64,000 nt of DNA from Eubacteriales bacterium. GTDB taxonomy: Bacteria; Bacillota; Clostridia; Lachnospirales; Lachnospiraceae. A program made the translations under genes and the position numbers. The notes beneath the pieces were generated by a model. It searched no databases and had not been told where the DNA came from. It saw nothing but the letters and a program-made list of their open reading frames with translations. Shown here in pieces: positions 14,240 through 23,138 of the stretch (position 1 is the first letter of the stretch; every line of letters begins with the position of its first letter). The stretch lies in contig JAUNGM010000001.1 in NCBI GenBank assembly GCA_030524545.1, positions 124,001-188,000 of the forward strand, given 5' to 3'.

Positions 14240-16330
14240 TCAGTCATCATTGCCGTCCAGCTTACTTGCTCTTGCTTCGATTTCTTTTGCCTGGATATCG
14301 CTCGGAGCCTGCTCGTAGCGTGCGAAAGTATAGGAGAAGTCTCCGCTTCCGCCGGTCATGGAACGCAGGTCTGTAGAATATCCGTAAATCTCAAGCATCG
14401 GCACATCCGCTTCAATGATGGTATTGCCTGCATGATCAGGATTCATACCAAGCACACGGCCGCGGCGTTTATTAAGATCGCCCATAACATCGCCTGTATA
14501 TTTATCCGGAACAGTAACCTTCATGGATACAATCGGCTCAAGAAGAACCGGGGAAGCATCCATAAAGCCTTTCTTGAAGGCAAGAATCGTTGCCATCTTG
14601 AAGGCCATTTCCGAAGAGTCTACCGGATGATAGGAACCATCGTACAGAGTTGCTTTCACGCCTACTACCGGATATGCAGCCAGAGGTCCTTTCTGAACAC
14701 ATTCCTGCAGGCCTTTTTCTACTGCAGGGAAATAGTTCTTCGGAACAGCGCCGCCTACAACGACCTGCTCAAACTCATATGGATTCTCCAGATCTCCTGA
14801 CGGGGCAAAGCGCATCTTAACATGTCCATACTGTCCATGTCCGCCGGACTGTTTCTTATGCTTGCCTTCTACATCGGAGTTCTTGCGGATAGTTTCACGG
14901 AACGGAACCTTCGGTTTGGAAAGTTCAATATCTACTTTATAGCGTTCTTTCAGCTTATTCACTACAATATCCAGATGCTGGTCGCCCATACCGTAAAGGA
15001 GCGTCTGGCGGTTCGCAGAATCATTTACGACCTTCAGAGTCTTGTCTTCGCTCATCATCTTGGAAAGAGCCTGGGAGATCTTATCCTCATCACCCTTCTT
15101 CGCTGCCTTATATCTCTTATAAGTATAAGGTGTGGAGATAAGGGTCTTCGGATAAAGGATCGGATGTGCCTTAGTGCCGAGGCTGTCGCCGGTCTGTACG
15201 CTGTTCAGCTTGGCAATTGCACCGATATCACCTGCATGAAGTTCGGAAACTTCCACCGGCTTGGAGCCTTCCAGAACATACAGCTTGTTCAGACGTTCTT
15301 CATCACCCTTCTCCACGTTCACCAGCGTATCGTCGGATTTGACAACACCGGAGCAAACCTTGATCAGGGAATATTTGCCAAGGAACGGATCTACAATGGT
15401 CTTCCATACGTATGCGGATTTGGTCTTTGCAAAATCGTAGTTTGCTTCAAAAATTTCATTCGTCTTCTGTGCAATACCATTGCAGGAACGTTTATCCGGG
15501 CTTGGGAAATATCCGCAGATATCGTCCAGAAGGTTGGATACGCCGCGGAGGTTCACCGGAGATCCCATACATACAGGAACAATGCTGGCATCCTGAACAT
15601 TGGTAGCCAGTGCTGCGGAAACCTCTGTTACGGAGAATTCATCTCCTTCGAAATAGCGATCCATAAATTCCTCGCTGGTCTCTGCTACGGATTCCATCAG
15701 GATTTCATGATATTTCTCAAGATACTCATTCAGGTATTCCGGAATTTCACATTCTTCCTTCTTACCTTTGTCAATATATTTACGTCCGGCCTGTTTTACA
15801 ACGTTTACATAGCCGACGAATTTGCCGTCTTCACGAATCGGAAAATGAAGAGGAGCGATCCTCTTGCCGTAAAGATCTGTCAGTTCCTCTACAACCTTAC
15901 GATAGCTGACATCATCCACATCCATATCTGTTACAAAGATCATACGCGGAAGCTTGTATTTTTCACAAAGATTCCATGCCTTCTGGGTTCCGACCTGAAC
16001 GCCTGCTTTACCGGAAACGACAATAATTGCAGCATCAGCGGCTCCAACTGCCTCTTCTACTTCGCCTACGAAATCGAAATATCCGGGAGTGTCAAGAACA
16101 TTGACTTTCATCTTGTCCCATGGTACCGGAATCAGTGTGGTAGAGATAGAAAAATGTCTCTTAATTTCTTCTTTATCAAAATCGCTGACTGTATTTCCAT
16201 CCTCAACTCTGCCGAGGCGGTTTGTCATTCCTGCCAAATAAGCCATTGCCTCTGCCAAAGTAGTTTTACCAGCACCGCCATGACCTAATAGGACTACATT
16301 TCTAATTCGGTCAGTTCTAAAAACGTCCAT
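14240..16330 (-). CDS. Elongation factor G paralogue (EF-G-like translational GTPase)
   Basis: A 696-residue translational GTPase with the full EF-G domain plan. The P-loop reads GHGGAGKTT instead of the usual AHIDAGKTT, switch II gives DTPGYFDF, and the C-terminal domains include the EF-G segments GGHGQYGHVKMRF and EPIVSMKVTVPD. The guanine-specificity motif, normally NKMD, reads TDMD in FVTDMDVDD. These traits mark it as a divergent second EF-G, not the housekeeping FusA that sits in the str operon. Possible roles are ribosome recycling, stress-specific translocation or ribosome rescue; none can be assigned from sequence. It is a single gene with its own promoter (16365-16393). Confidence 0.85.
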   Translation of the reverse strand: MDVFRTDRIRNVVLLGHGGAGKTTLAEAMAYLAGMTNRLGRVEDGNTVSDFDKEEIKRHFSISTTLIPVPWDKMKVNVLDTPGYFDFVGEVEEAVGAADAAIIVVSGKAGVQVGTQKAWNLCEKYKLPRMIFVTDMDVDDVSYRKVVEELTDLYGKRIAPLHFPIREDGKFVGYVNVVKQAGRKYIDKGKKEECEIPEYLNEYLEKYHEILMESVAETSEEFMDRYFEGDEFSVTEVSAALATNVQDASIVPVCMGSPVNLRGVSNLLDDICGYFPSPDKRSCNGIAQKTNEIFEANYDFAKTKSAYVWKTIVDPFLGKYSLIKVCSGVVKSDDTLVNVEKGDEERLNKLYVLEGSKPVEVSELHAGDIGAIAKLNSVQTGDSLGTKAHPILYPKTLISTPYTYKRYKAAKKGDEDKISQALSKMMSEDKTLKVVNDSANRQTLLYGMGDQHLDIVVNKLKERYKVDIELSKPKVPFRETIRKNSDVEGKHKKQSGGHGQYGHVKMRFAPSGDLENPYEFEQVVVGGAVPKNYFPAVEKGLQECVQKGPLAAYPVVGVKATLYDGSYHPVDSSEMAFKMATILAFKKGFMDASPVLLEPIVSMKVTVPDKYTGDVMGDLNKRRGRVLGMNPDHAGNTIIEADVPMLEIYGYSTDLRSMTGGSGDFSYTFARYEQAPSDIQAKEIEARASKLDGNDD

Positions 16331-16364
16331 ATGTAATACCTCCCTGTTTGTCTAATATGTTCAT

Positions 16365-16393
16365 ATTCTACTAAAATTTCATCCAACTTTCAA
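16365..16393 (-). promoter_or_regulatory. Promoter of the EF-G paralogue
   Basis: Minus strand TTGAAA, 17 bases, TAGAAT, followed 30 bases later by GGGAGG before the start codon. It is divergent from the tyrA promoter in the same 220-base gap. Confidence 0.72.
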
Positions 16394-16462
16394 GTATTTT
16401 ATAATTTTTTAACAATGTTTTTTGCATTTTTCTTAAAAAAATATTGTTAATTTCACCGACAA

Positions 16463-16491
16463 TTGACTTTTTTCGCCGTTTCTCTTACAAT
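16463..16491 (+). promoter_or_regulatory. tyrA-aroA promoter
   Basis: Plus strand TTGACT, 17 bases, TACAAT, about 60 bases before the tyrA start. Spacing and sequence are near consensus. Confidence 0.75.
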
Positions 16492-16551
16492 AAGCAGAGA
16501 CTTTTACTATAATATTGTATTATTTGTTACTGGAAAGGAAGCAGATTTACC

Positions 16552-17643
16552 ATGAAAACCATCGCTTTTATCGGTCTTGGACTGATCGGCGGATCGATTG
16601 CCAAGGCGATCCGGAAATTTCATCCGGACTACCATATTCTGGCTTACGCCAGACACAAGGAAACACTGGCTGCAGCTTTAAGCAGCAATACTATCGATGC
16701 AGTCTGCGAAGAGCATGATAAACGTTACAGCACCTGCGACTATATTTTTCTTTGCGCACCTGTGGAGCATAATCTGCAGTATCTGGAATACTTGAAGGAT
16801 GTCATTTCAGACGGCTGCATCATCACGGACGTAGGCAGTGTGAAGAGCATCATCCATCAGCGTGTAGAAGAACTCGGCATGGAAAAATGCTTTATCGGAG
16901 GGCATCCCATGGCAGGTTCCGAGCGTTCCGGGTTTGCCAATTCCAACGACCGTATCATTGAAAATGCATATTATATCATCACTCCGGGCGGAGAAGTAGA
17001 TTTGGAACATCTGACGGATTTCACGGAATTGATCGCCTCTATCGGCGCCATCCCCATGGTTCTTACAGCAGAGGAACACGATTATATTACGGCAGGTGTC
17101 AGCCATCTTCCGCATATCATTGCTTCCGCCCTGGTGAATCTTGTCAATGCCTTAGATAATGAGCAGGAATACATGAAGACCATCGCGGCAGGCGGTTTCC
17201 GTGACATTACCAGGATTGCCTCTTCCTCGCCTGTCATGTGGCAGCAGATCTGCCTGGAAAATAATAAGAATATCTCTATTGTGCTGGACGAATACATACG
17301 TATGCTGATTCAGATCCGGTGTACCATTGATAATCAGGAGGCAGACAATCTCTACCAGATGTTTGCCAGTTCGAAGGATTACAGAGATTCTATCGATGTG
17401 ACTTCCAGCGGCCCTATCAGCAAGCTTCATGTGGTCTATCTGGACATTGCGGACGAAGCCGGCGGAATCGCTACCATTGCCACTATTCTGGCTATGGATA
17501 ATATTAACATCAAAAATATCGGTATCATCCACAACCGTGAATTTGAACAGGGTGTTCTGAAAATTGAGTTTTATGAGGAAGATGCACTGAACAGGGCTGT
17601 AGCTCTTCTGAAAAAAAGAAATTATATTGTATACGAACGGTAG
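16552..17643 (+). CDS. tyrA: Prephenate dehydrogenase with C-terminal ACT domain
   Basis: A 363-residue enzyme oxidising prephenate to 4-hydroxyphenylpyruvate with NAD for tyrosine synthesis. The N-terminus has the Rossmann loop GLGLIGGS, then TDVGSVK and GGHPMAGSERSG, the substrate-pocket segment with the catalytic His. THLPH-like VSHLPHIIA follows in the helical domain. Residues from about 292 form an ACT domain (HVVYLDIADEAGGIATIA), expected to bind tyrosine for feedback control. The ATG at 16552 has AAAGGAAG upstream. It is followed 10 bases later by aroA, giving a small aromatic amino-acid operon. Confidence 0.94.
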   Translation: MKTIAFIGLGLIGGSIAKAIRKFHPDYHILAYARHKETLAAALSSNTIDAVCEEHDKRYSTCDYIFLCAPVEHNLQYLEYLKDVISDGCIITDVGSVKSIIHQRVEELGMEKCFIGGHPMAGSERSGFANSNDRIIENAYYIITPGGEVDLEHLTDFTELIASIGAIPMVLTAEEHDYITAGVSHLPHIIASALVNLVNALDNEQEYMKTIAAGGFRDITRIASSSPVMWQQICLENNKNISIVLDEYIRMLIQIRCTIDNQEADNLYQMFASSKDYRDSIDVTSSGPISKLHVVYLDIADEAGGIATIATILAMDNINIKNIGIIHNREFEQGVLKIEFYEEDALNRAVALLKKRNYIVYER

Positions 17644-17653
17644 GTATTGACAT

Positions 17654-18928
17654 ATGGAAATCAAAAAACAAACTTCTTTGCGGGGCGAAATTTCCGTTCC
17701 CGGAGACAAATCCATTTCCCACAGGGCCGTCATGTTCGGCTCACTGGCAAATGGAACCACAAGGATCACACACTTTCTCAATGGCGCTGACTGTCTCTCC
17801 ACCATCTCCTGCTTCCGCAGAATGGGAATTGACATCGAACAGACGGAACAGGAGATCCTGGTACACGGCAAAGGACTTCACGGGCTCTGCGCCCCAAGGG
17901 AAATCCTTGATGTGGGCAACAGCGGAACCACTACCCGTCTGATCTCCGGTATACTCGCAGGACAGAACTTTGTCTCTGAACTGAACGGCGATGCATCCAT
18001 CCAGTCTCGTCCTATGAAACGCATTATGACTCCGCTTCTGTCCATGGGTGCGGACATTGTCAGCGTGAAGGATAACGGATGTGCTCCCCTGCGAATCAGC
18101 GGTCGGCCCCTGCATGCAGTCCATTACAATTCTCCGGTTGCTTCCGCCCAGGTAAAATCCTGTGTCCTGCTGGCCGGAATGTATGCGGACGGCATTACAA
18201 GCGTCACTGAGCCGGTACTTTCCAGAAACCATACGGAAATCATGCTGAATTATTTCGGTGCAGATGTCACTTCTGACGGCACCACTGCTTCCATCATTCC
18301 CGAACCTGTCCTGGAAGCGAAGGATATCAAGGTACCGGGGGATATCTCCTCTGCGGCATATTTTATAGCTGCGGGACTTCTTACACCGAACAGTGAGATT
18401 CTGATAAAAAACGTGGGCATCAATCCCACCCGTGACGGAATCCTGCGCGTCTGCCGGGATATGGGCGGGGATATTACCTTGCTGAATGCTTCTGACGACG
18501 GAGAACCCACGGCTGACCTGCTTGTGCGTACAAGCAGTCTCCGCGGAACTACCGTAGGCGGCGAGATCATTCCCGCTTTGATCGACGAAATTCCTATGAT
18601 CGCCGTCATGGCTGCTTTTGCAGAAGGAACGACCATCATCAAAGATGCCCGGGAACTGAAAGTCAAAGAGTCCAACCGCATCGAAGTTATGGTAGAAAAC
18701 CTGAAGCGTATGGGTGCGGATATTGAAGCTGCCGACGATGGCATGATCATCCGGGGCGGTGCTCCTCTTCATGGGGCTGTCATCGACTCTCATCTGGACC
18801 ACAGAGTTGCCATGTCCTTTGCAGTGGCAGGAACCCTCTGTGAGGGAACGATGGATATCGAAGGTGCCGAATGCGTCAATATATCCTATCCTGATTTTTA
18901 TAAAGATCTGTACAGTCTCGGTAAATGA
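17654..18928 (+). CDS. aroA: 3-phosphoshikimate 1-carboxyvinyltransferase (EPSP synthase)
   Basis: A 424-residue EPSP synthase joining shikimate 3-phosphate and phosphoenolpyruvate in the sixth step of the shikimate pathway. Seen: PGDKSISHRA near the N-terminus, GNSGTTTRL, SRPMKR, and the late RELKVKESNRI and DHRVAMSFA motifs, all diagnostic. Length is normal. The start has only a weak Shine-Dalgarno (TAGGT), consistent with translational coupling to tyrA 10 bases upstream. The unit ends at the hairpins between 18939 and 19035. Confidence 0.96.
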   Translation: MEIKKQTSLRGEISVPGDKSISHRAVMFGSLANGTTRITHFLNGADCLSTISCFRRMGIDIEQTEQEILVHGKGLHGLCAPREILDVGNSGTTTRLISGILAGQNFVSELNGDASIQSRPMKRIMTPLLSMGADIVSVKDNGCAPLRISGRPLHAVHYNSPVASAQVKSCVLLAGMYADGITSVTEPVLSRNHTEIMLNYFGADVTSDGTTASIIPEPVLEAKDIKVPGDISSAAYFIAAGLLTPNSEILIKNVGINPTRDGILRVCRDMGGDITLLNASDDGEPTADLLVRTSSLRGTTVGGEIIPALIDEIPMIAVMAAFAEGTTIIKDARELKVKESNRIEVMVENLKRMGADIEAADDGMIIRGGAPLHGAVIDSHLDHRVAMSFAVAGTLCEGTMDIEGAECVNISYPDFYKDLYSLGK

Positions 18929-18938
18929 TCATAGACGA

Positions 18939-18965
18939 AAAGGAAGCTCCGGCGAAGCTTCCTTT
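18939..18965 (+). terminator. Hairpin after aroA
   Basis: AAAGGAAGCT pairs perfectly with AGCTTCCTTT over a 7-base loop, 10 bases after the aroA stop. No T run follows, so it may stabilise the 3' end or aid the stronger terminator that follows. Confidence 0.5.
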
Positions 18966-18984
18966 CGCATATTCGGCAAAAGAA

Positions 18985-19035
18985 AAGCTCTCCTGTCATG
19001 GATGTCCTGCATCCGAACAGGAGAGCTTGTTTTTC
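18985..19035. terminator. Bidirectional terminator between aroA and the barstar gene
   Basis: AAGCTCTCCTGT pairs with ACAGGAGAGCTT (12 bp), and an inner GGATG/CATCC stem extends it. A T run follows on the plus strand (GTTTTTC), and a T-rich stretch (TTTTCTTTT) follows on the minus strand. It can end both aroA and the convergent barstar gene. Confidence 0.8.
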
Positions 19036-19306
19036 ATTGCTCAATAGAGACTTCCAGATAGTCATTCGCATCTGCGGCATCTGTCAGAACTTCCGCCATG
19101 TGCTCCAGCATTTCTATCATGCTGTCTTCCCCCACTCCGGAAAGATTCAGCACAATTCTGGTATCTTCGCTTAACTCTGTCAGTACGTCATATAATGCGG
19201 ACAAATTTTTTCCATAATATGCGGGGAATTCCAGTTCTTCCGCTAAAAACTCGTGTACTTCCTCCGGTGTGTCAAATTCACTTCCGTTAATATAAACTTC
19301 CTGCAT
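19034..19306 (-). CDS. Barstar-family ribonuclease inhibitor
   Basis: A 90-residue protein matching the barstar family: an N-terminal beta strand, then the helix-loop FPAYYGKNLSALYDVL, which in barstar holds the residues that plug the barnase active site, and an acidic C-terminus. Family members bind and inhibit barnase-like secreted ribonucleases or toxin domains. No barnase, WXG100, polymorphic toxin or second immunity gene was seen within this window, so it is an orphan here. It could be an immunity protein against a neighbour's toxin. The start has AAGGAGG upstream of the ATG at 19306. Confidence 0.88.
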   Translation of the reverse strand: MQEVYINGSEFDTPEEVHEFLAEELEFPAYYGKNLSALYDVLTELSEDTRIVLNLSGVGEDSMIEMLEHMAEVLTDAADANDYLEVSIEQ

Positions 19307-19337
19307 ACATTTTACCTCCTTCCGAATAATTTAAGAA

Positions 19338-19367
19338 TTGCAGGATACCTTATCAGTATGATATTAT
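19338..19367 (+). promoter_or_regulatory. ldh promoter
   Basis: Plus strand TTGCAG, 18 bases, TATTAT. The predicted transcription start would fall just before the inverted repeat at 19383-19400. Confidence 0.5.
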
Positions 19368-19382
19368 GAACTATACGAAGTT

Positions 19383-19400
19383 CTATGATACTTATCATAG
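19383..19400. promoter_or_regulatory. Inverted repeat, likely operator of the lactate dehydrogenase gene
   Basis: CTATGATA-CT-TATCATAG is a perfect 8-bp inverted repeat, with a further half-site CTATGAT at 19416-19422. Its place between the -10 box and the start codon suits a repressor site. It does not match the Rex consensus. The protein that binds it is unknown. Confidence 0.5.
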
Positions 19401-19446
19401 AGTTTATCACAGTTTCTATGATTATTCCAGAGAGGAGCATGTATTT

Positions 19447-20436
19447 ATGAAAATTCTATTTTACGGTGCAAAAAATTATGACGAACAGTTTTTTCAAAAG
19501 CTTTTCCCTGACTATCCCGGGATTATATTTACTTTCATTGAAGCCAACATTTATCCGGAGACAGCCTCCCTTGCCCGGGGATATGACGGAATCTGTGCTT
19601 TTGTTAACGCAGACCTTGGCACAGATGTTATAGAAAAGCTTCACCAAAACGGCATCCGGCTGATTCTCATGCGCTGTGCGGGCTACAACAACGTGGATCT
19701 GGAAACCGCCCACAAATACGGCATCAAGGTTCTGCGCGTTCCCGGCTATTCTCCGGAAGCCGTAGCGGAACACGCCATGGCCCTGGTACTCACCGCCAAC
19801 CGCCATACACACAAAGCCTATATCAAATGCAGGGAAAATAATTTCGCGCTGAACGGACTGATGGGCGTCAATCTCTACCGGAAAACTGCAGGCATTGTGG
19901 GAACCGGCAAGATCGGACTTGCTATGGCACGTATCTGCAAGGGATTTGGCATGAATGTCATTGCCTATGACCTCTATCCGAACAAAGAACTGGATTTCCT
20001 GACCTACGTTTCCCTGGATGAACTGCTGTCTTCCAGTGACCTGATCAGCCTTCACTGCCCGCTTACCGAAGAAACAAGACATCTCATCCGCCAGGAGACC
20101 ATTGATAAGATGAAAGACGGTGTGATCATGGTCAACACCTCAAGAGGCGGACTTATCAAGACAGAGGATCTGATCGCCGGAATCCGCGACCACAAATTCT
20201 TTGCCGTAGGTCTGGATGTCTATGAAGAAGAGACGGATTTTGTTTATGAGGATATGTCTGAACGGATCCTCCAAAGCTCCACGATCCAACGCCTCCTCTC
20301 CTTCCCGAACGTCACTATGACCTCCCATCAGGGCTTTTTTACAGAGGAGGCTCTGACAAACATTGCTGAGACAACACTGCAGAATGCCCGGGCATTTATG
20401 AACGGAGACGAACTGAAAAACGAAGTTCTTTCCTAG
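19447..20436 (+). CDS. D-lactate dehydrogenase (D-2-hydroxyacid dehydrogenase family)
   Basis: A 329-residue NAD-dependent D-2-hydroxyacid dehydrogenase of the LdhA type, reducing pyruvate to D-lactate. Seen: MRCAGYNNVD (substrate loop), YSPEAVAEHAMAL, the Rossmann motif GIVGTGKIG, HCPLTEET, the Arg in NTSRGGL, and the catalytic SHQGFFTEEA His near the C-terminus. This pattern is that of D-lactate dehydrogenase rather than phosphoglycerate dehydrogenase. The ATG at 19447 has GAGGAG 10 bases upstream; an in-frame ATG at 19366 would add 27 residues foreign to the family. It gives the cell a second outlet for pyruvate beside PFL. A repressor-like palindrome lies in its leader. Confidence 0.9.
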   Translation: MKILFYGAKNYDEQFFQKLFPDYPGIIFTFIEANIYPETASLARGYDGICAFVNADLGTDVIEKLHQNGIRLILMRCAGYNNVDLETAHKYGIKVLRVPGYSPEAVAEHAMALVLTANRHTHKAYIKCRENNFALNGLMGVNLYRKTAGIVGTGKIGLAMARICKGFGMNVIAYDLYPNKELDFLTYVSLDELLSSSDLISLHCPLTEETRHLIRQETIDKMKDGVIMVNTSRGGLIKTEDLIAGIRDHKFFAVGLDVYEEETDFVYEDMSERILQSSTIQRLLSFPNVTMTSHQGFFTEEALTNIAETTLQNARAFMNGDELKNEVLS

Positions 20437-20438
20437 AG

Positions 20439-20469
20439 AAAAACCTGGGGTGCTCAACCCCAGGTTTTT
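20439..20469. terminator. Bidirectional terminator after ldh
   Basis: AAAAACCTGGGG and CCCCAGGTTTTT form a 12-bp stem over a 7-base loop, with the T run inside the stem end on either strand. It is placed just past the ldh stop. Confidence 0.85.
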
Positions 20470-20481
20470 CATTCTCTTAGA

Positions 20482-20530
20482 TAACGCCGCTTAATTGCCG
20501 GTTTCACTATTCCGGCTCTTAGCGGCGTTA
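20482..20530 (-). terminator. Hairpin after the hybrid kinase gene
   Basis: TAACGCCGCT pairs with AGCGGCGTTA, enclosing a second GCCGG/CCGGC stem. It lies just beyond the kinase stop. There is no strong T run on the minus strand, so termination probably also uses the next hairpin at 20439. Confidence 0.55.
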
Positions 20531-20533
20531 GCT

Positions 20534-23119
20534 TTAAGGTTTTATGTATTTATCCAGCAATCTGGCTACATCTTTGACATCAATCGGTTTTGCCACATGT
20601 GCATTCATTCCGTAGTCCAGGCACTTCTGCACATCTTCCGCAAAAGCGTCTGCCGTCATGGCGATAATAGGAATATCGGAATCCGCACGTTTGAGTCCCC
20701 GAATGGTCTTCGCAGCTTCATATCCTGTCATAACAGGCATCCGGATATCCATCAGAACAGCAGAATAGTACCCTTCCGGTGACTGCGCAAATTTCTCCAC
20801 ACAGATCCGTCCATTCTCTGCCCATTCCAGTTCCAGGTTCAGCATGGAAAGCAGTTCACTGGCAATTTCCCAGTTCAGTTCGTTATCTTCTGCCACGATT
20901 ATTCTGGCACCACCGAAATCTGTACGGTGGCTCAAGTTCTGCTCCTGCGTCTGCGAAGGATTATCCGTATATTGTTTTAACCCATAAAACAACGTCAATC
21001 TGAACAAAGGTTTGGAGATAAAACCGGTAACACCCGCCTCCCGTGCTTCAGTCTCAATATCACTCCAGTCATACGCAGAGATCAGGAGAATCGGAATATC
21101 TTTGCCAAGTTTATTACGCATTCTCCGTGCTGTTTCAATTCCATCAATTCCGGGCATCTGCCAATCAATCAGGATAATATGATAATCATTACGCTGCCTA
21201 TGTCTGTCCACCGCCATGACAACGGCTGATTCCCCATCCAGTGTCCACTCAGCTTTCAGTCCGATAGCTTCCAAAGATGCGGCGGTACTCCTGCACAGTT
21301 CTTCATCATCATCAACCACCAGCATATTCCAGTCCGGCAGAATCATTTCCTCTTCTTCAGAAACCGCACGTTCCAAATCCAGCACCACATGGAATTCTGT
21401 TCCTCTTCCCTGTTCACTCTGTACCTCAATACTGCCTTCCATTGCATCTACAATATATCTGGTGATGGCCATGCCAAGACCGGTACCCTCGGTTTTGTGA
21501 ACGCGTTTATTGTCTTCTCTCGCAAAGGACTCGAAAATCTTCTCCTGAAATTCCGGTGACATTCCTATTCCGTTATCCTTCACATAAAGGTGAATTCTGA
21601 CAAAATCTTCTCCTTTCGGAGAATTTTCTTCCTTCATGGAAACACTGATGAAACCGCCCTCCGGTGTGAATTTAATTGAATTTGATAAAAGATTCAAAAG
21701 CACTTGATTCAATCTCACACTATCACAGTATACTTTTTCAGTCACCACATTATGAATAAAAACATCAAACTCCTGCTTCTTCTCTTTGATCTGCGGCTGT
21801 ACAATATTCACGATACCATCCATGATCTCAGAAAGCGAGATCAGCTCTACGGAAAGTGTCAGCTTTCCGCTTTCAATCTTGGACATATCCAGAATATCAT
21901 TAATAAGGCCAAGCAGGTGACGTCCGGACAAGGTAATCTTTTTCAGGCAGTTCTGAACCTGCAGCTTATTGTCAATGTTCGTCGTAGCAATTGCTGTCAT
22001 TCCCAGAATCGCATTCATCGGAGTCCGTATATCATGACTCATATTAGAAAGAAATTCGCTCTTTGCCTTGCTGGCCCTGACAGCTTCCCGCCGGGTTTCC
22101 TCCAGTTCCGTAATCTGTTTCTGCGTCAGCCTGAAATACATGATAAAGATGGTCAGCAGAACACAGAGAACAATACCAATACTGATAACCAGGAAATGGA
22201 ATCTCTGGACGCTCATTTCATTCACGGTCTGATCCAGGGTGCCGTACGGCATAACAGTAACCAGATACCATTCCGAATACGGCAGAGAAGTACAATGAAG
22301 ATGCCTGCGGTCATCTTTAAGATAAAGCAATGCGGAATAATCCTCGTCTTTCTCCATGGCCTGCTTCATTTCTTCCACATATGTTTCCGGACTCTTCTCA
22401 CTGTTTTCGAGAAAGTATTCCGATATCAGATCAAAATAATTGATCTCATCCCCTTCTCCGGTTCTGATCACGAAGCTTCCGTCACGCCGGATCACATGGG
22501 AATACACCAGGGAATAATTATTGTCCAAAGCAAGAAGCCGTTTAATATCCGAAACAGGAAATGCTCCTGTCAGTGCAAGGCTTGTGCTGCCGTTCTTCAT
22601 GGGATACTCTGCCGGAACACCCAGAACCACAATATCTTCGCCTGATGCAGATCTGCCTACGGCAATCTTTTTTTCTCCCTGCTTCATGGATTCAAGAAAC
22701 GGTACCGGATCCGCCAGTTCGATTTCATCCCCCAGAACCATCTCAAAAGAACCATCCGTTCCATAAAATGCCAGATGGCTTAAGTTCCTGGCTTCCGCCC
22801 CGTACTGCAGTCCATTATACAGTTCTTCCCTGGTATCAAATTCTTCCGGCTCAACAGTCTGAATCAGATACTCCACACGGGACAGACGCGAATCAATGGT
22901 TGACTCAAAGTGCATGGAAATTCTTTCATTCAGACCCGACATATAAATGGTTCCGATCTTATTCACTGTTTCCTCGCTTTTTTCTGACATGGTTCTTGCA
23001 AAAAGAACAAGAACTCCCGTACATACAGCAACCAGAACCAGAAAACTCGCGATAAGAAAGCGAATAGTGCTTATTTTTTGATTTTTTTCTTCACTTTTCT
23101 TTTTTTTCGTAGAAACCAA
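20534..23119 (-). CDS. Hybrid sensor histidine kinase with two receiver domains
   Basis: An 861-residue membrane kinase. TM1 lies at about 24-46, an extracytoplasmic Cache-like sensor at about 47-305, and TM2 at about 308-332. HisKA has NMSHDIRTPMNAILGM with the phospho-His. The HATPase domain has NLLSNSIKFT, DNGIGMS and GTGLGMAI. Two receivers follow, with acceptor Asp in LIDWQMPGIDG and LMDIRMPVMTG and conserved Lys in SKP and AKP. The start appears to be TTG at 23119 with GAGGA 6 bases upstream. The next two genes upstream encode an Hpt protein and a REC-HD-GYP-GGDEF protein, so phosphate probably flows from this kinase through its receivers and Hpt to c-di-GMP turnover. The ligand is unknown. 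Confidence 0.9.
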   Translation of the reverse strand: MVSTKKKKSEEKNQKISTIRFLIASFLVLVAVCTGVLVLFARTMSEKSEETVNKIGTIYMSGLNERISMHFESTIDSRLSRVEYLIQTVEPEEFDTREELYNGLQYGAEARNLSHLAFYGTDGSFEMVLGDEIELADPVPFLESMKQGEKKIAVGRSASGEDIVVLGVPAEYPMKNGSTSLALTGAFPVSDIKRLLALDNNYSLVYSHVIRRDGSFVIRTGEGDEINYFDLISEYFLENSEKSPETYVEEMKQAMEKDEDYSALLYLKDDRRHLHCTSLPYSEWYLVTVMPYGTLDQTVNEMSVQRFHFLVISIGIVLCVLLTIFIMYFRLTQKQITELEETRREAVRASKAKSEFLSNMSHDIRTPMNAILGMTAIATTNIDNKLQVQNCLKKITLSGRHLLGLINDILDMSKIESGKLTLSVELISLSEIMDGIVNIVQPQIKEKKQEFDVFIHNVVTEKVYCDSVRLNQVLLNLLSNSIKFTPEGGFISVSMKEENSPKGEDFVRIHLYVKDNGIGMSPEFQEKIFESFAREDNKRVHKTEGTGLGMAITRYIVDAMEGSIEVQSEQGRGTEFHVVLDLERAVSEEEEMILPDWNMLVVDDDEELCRSTAASLEAIGLKAEWTLDGESAVVMAVDRHRQRNDYHIILIDWQMPGIDGIETARRMRNKLGKDIPILLISAYDWSDIETEAREAGVTGFISKPLFRLTLFYGLKQYTDNPSQTQEQNLSHRTDFGGARIIVAEDNELNWEIASELLSMLNLELEWAENGRICVEKFAQSPEGYYSAVLMDIRMPVMTGYEAAKTIRGLKRADSDIPIIAMTADAFAEDVQKCLDYGMNAHVAKPIDVKDVARLLDKYIKP

Positions 23120-23138
23120 GGTAATCCTCTTTCTTTAT

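Noticed and set aside
14822-16288. A long plus-strand open frame of 488 codons opposite the EF-G gene
   Set aside because: It is the mirror of a well-conserved gene, has no domain and is rich in residues typical of antisense frames; no ribosome site or promoter supports it.
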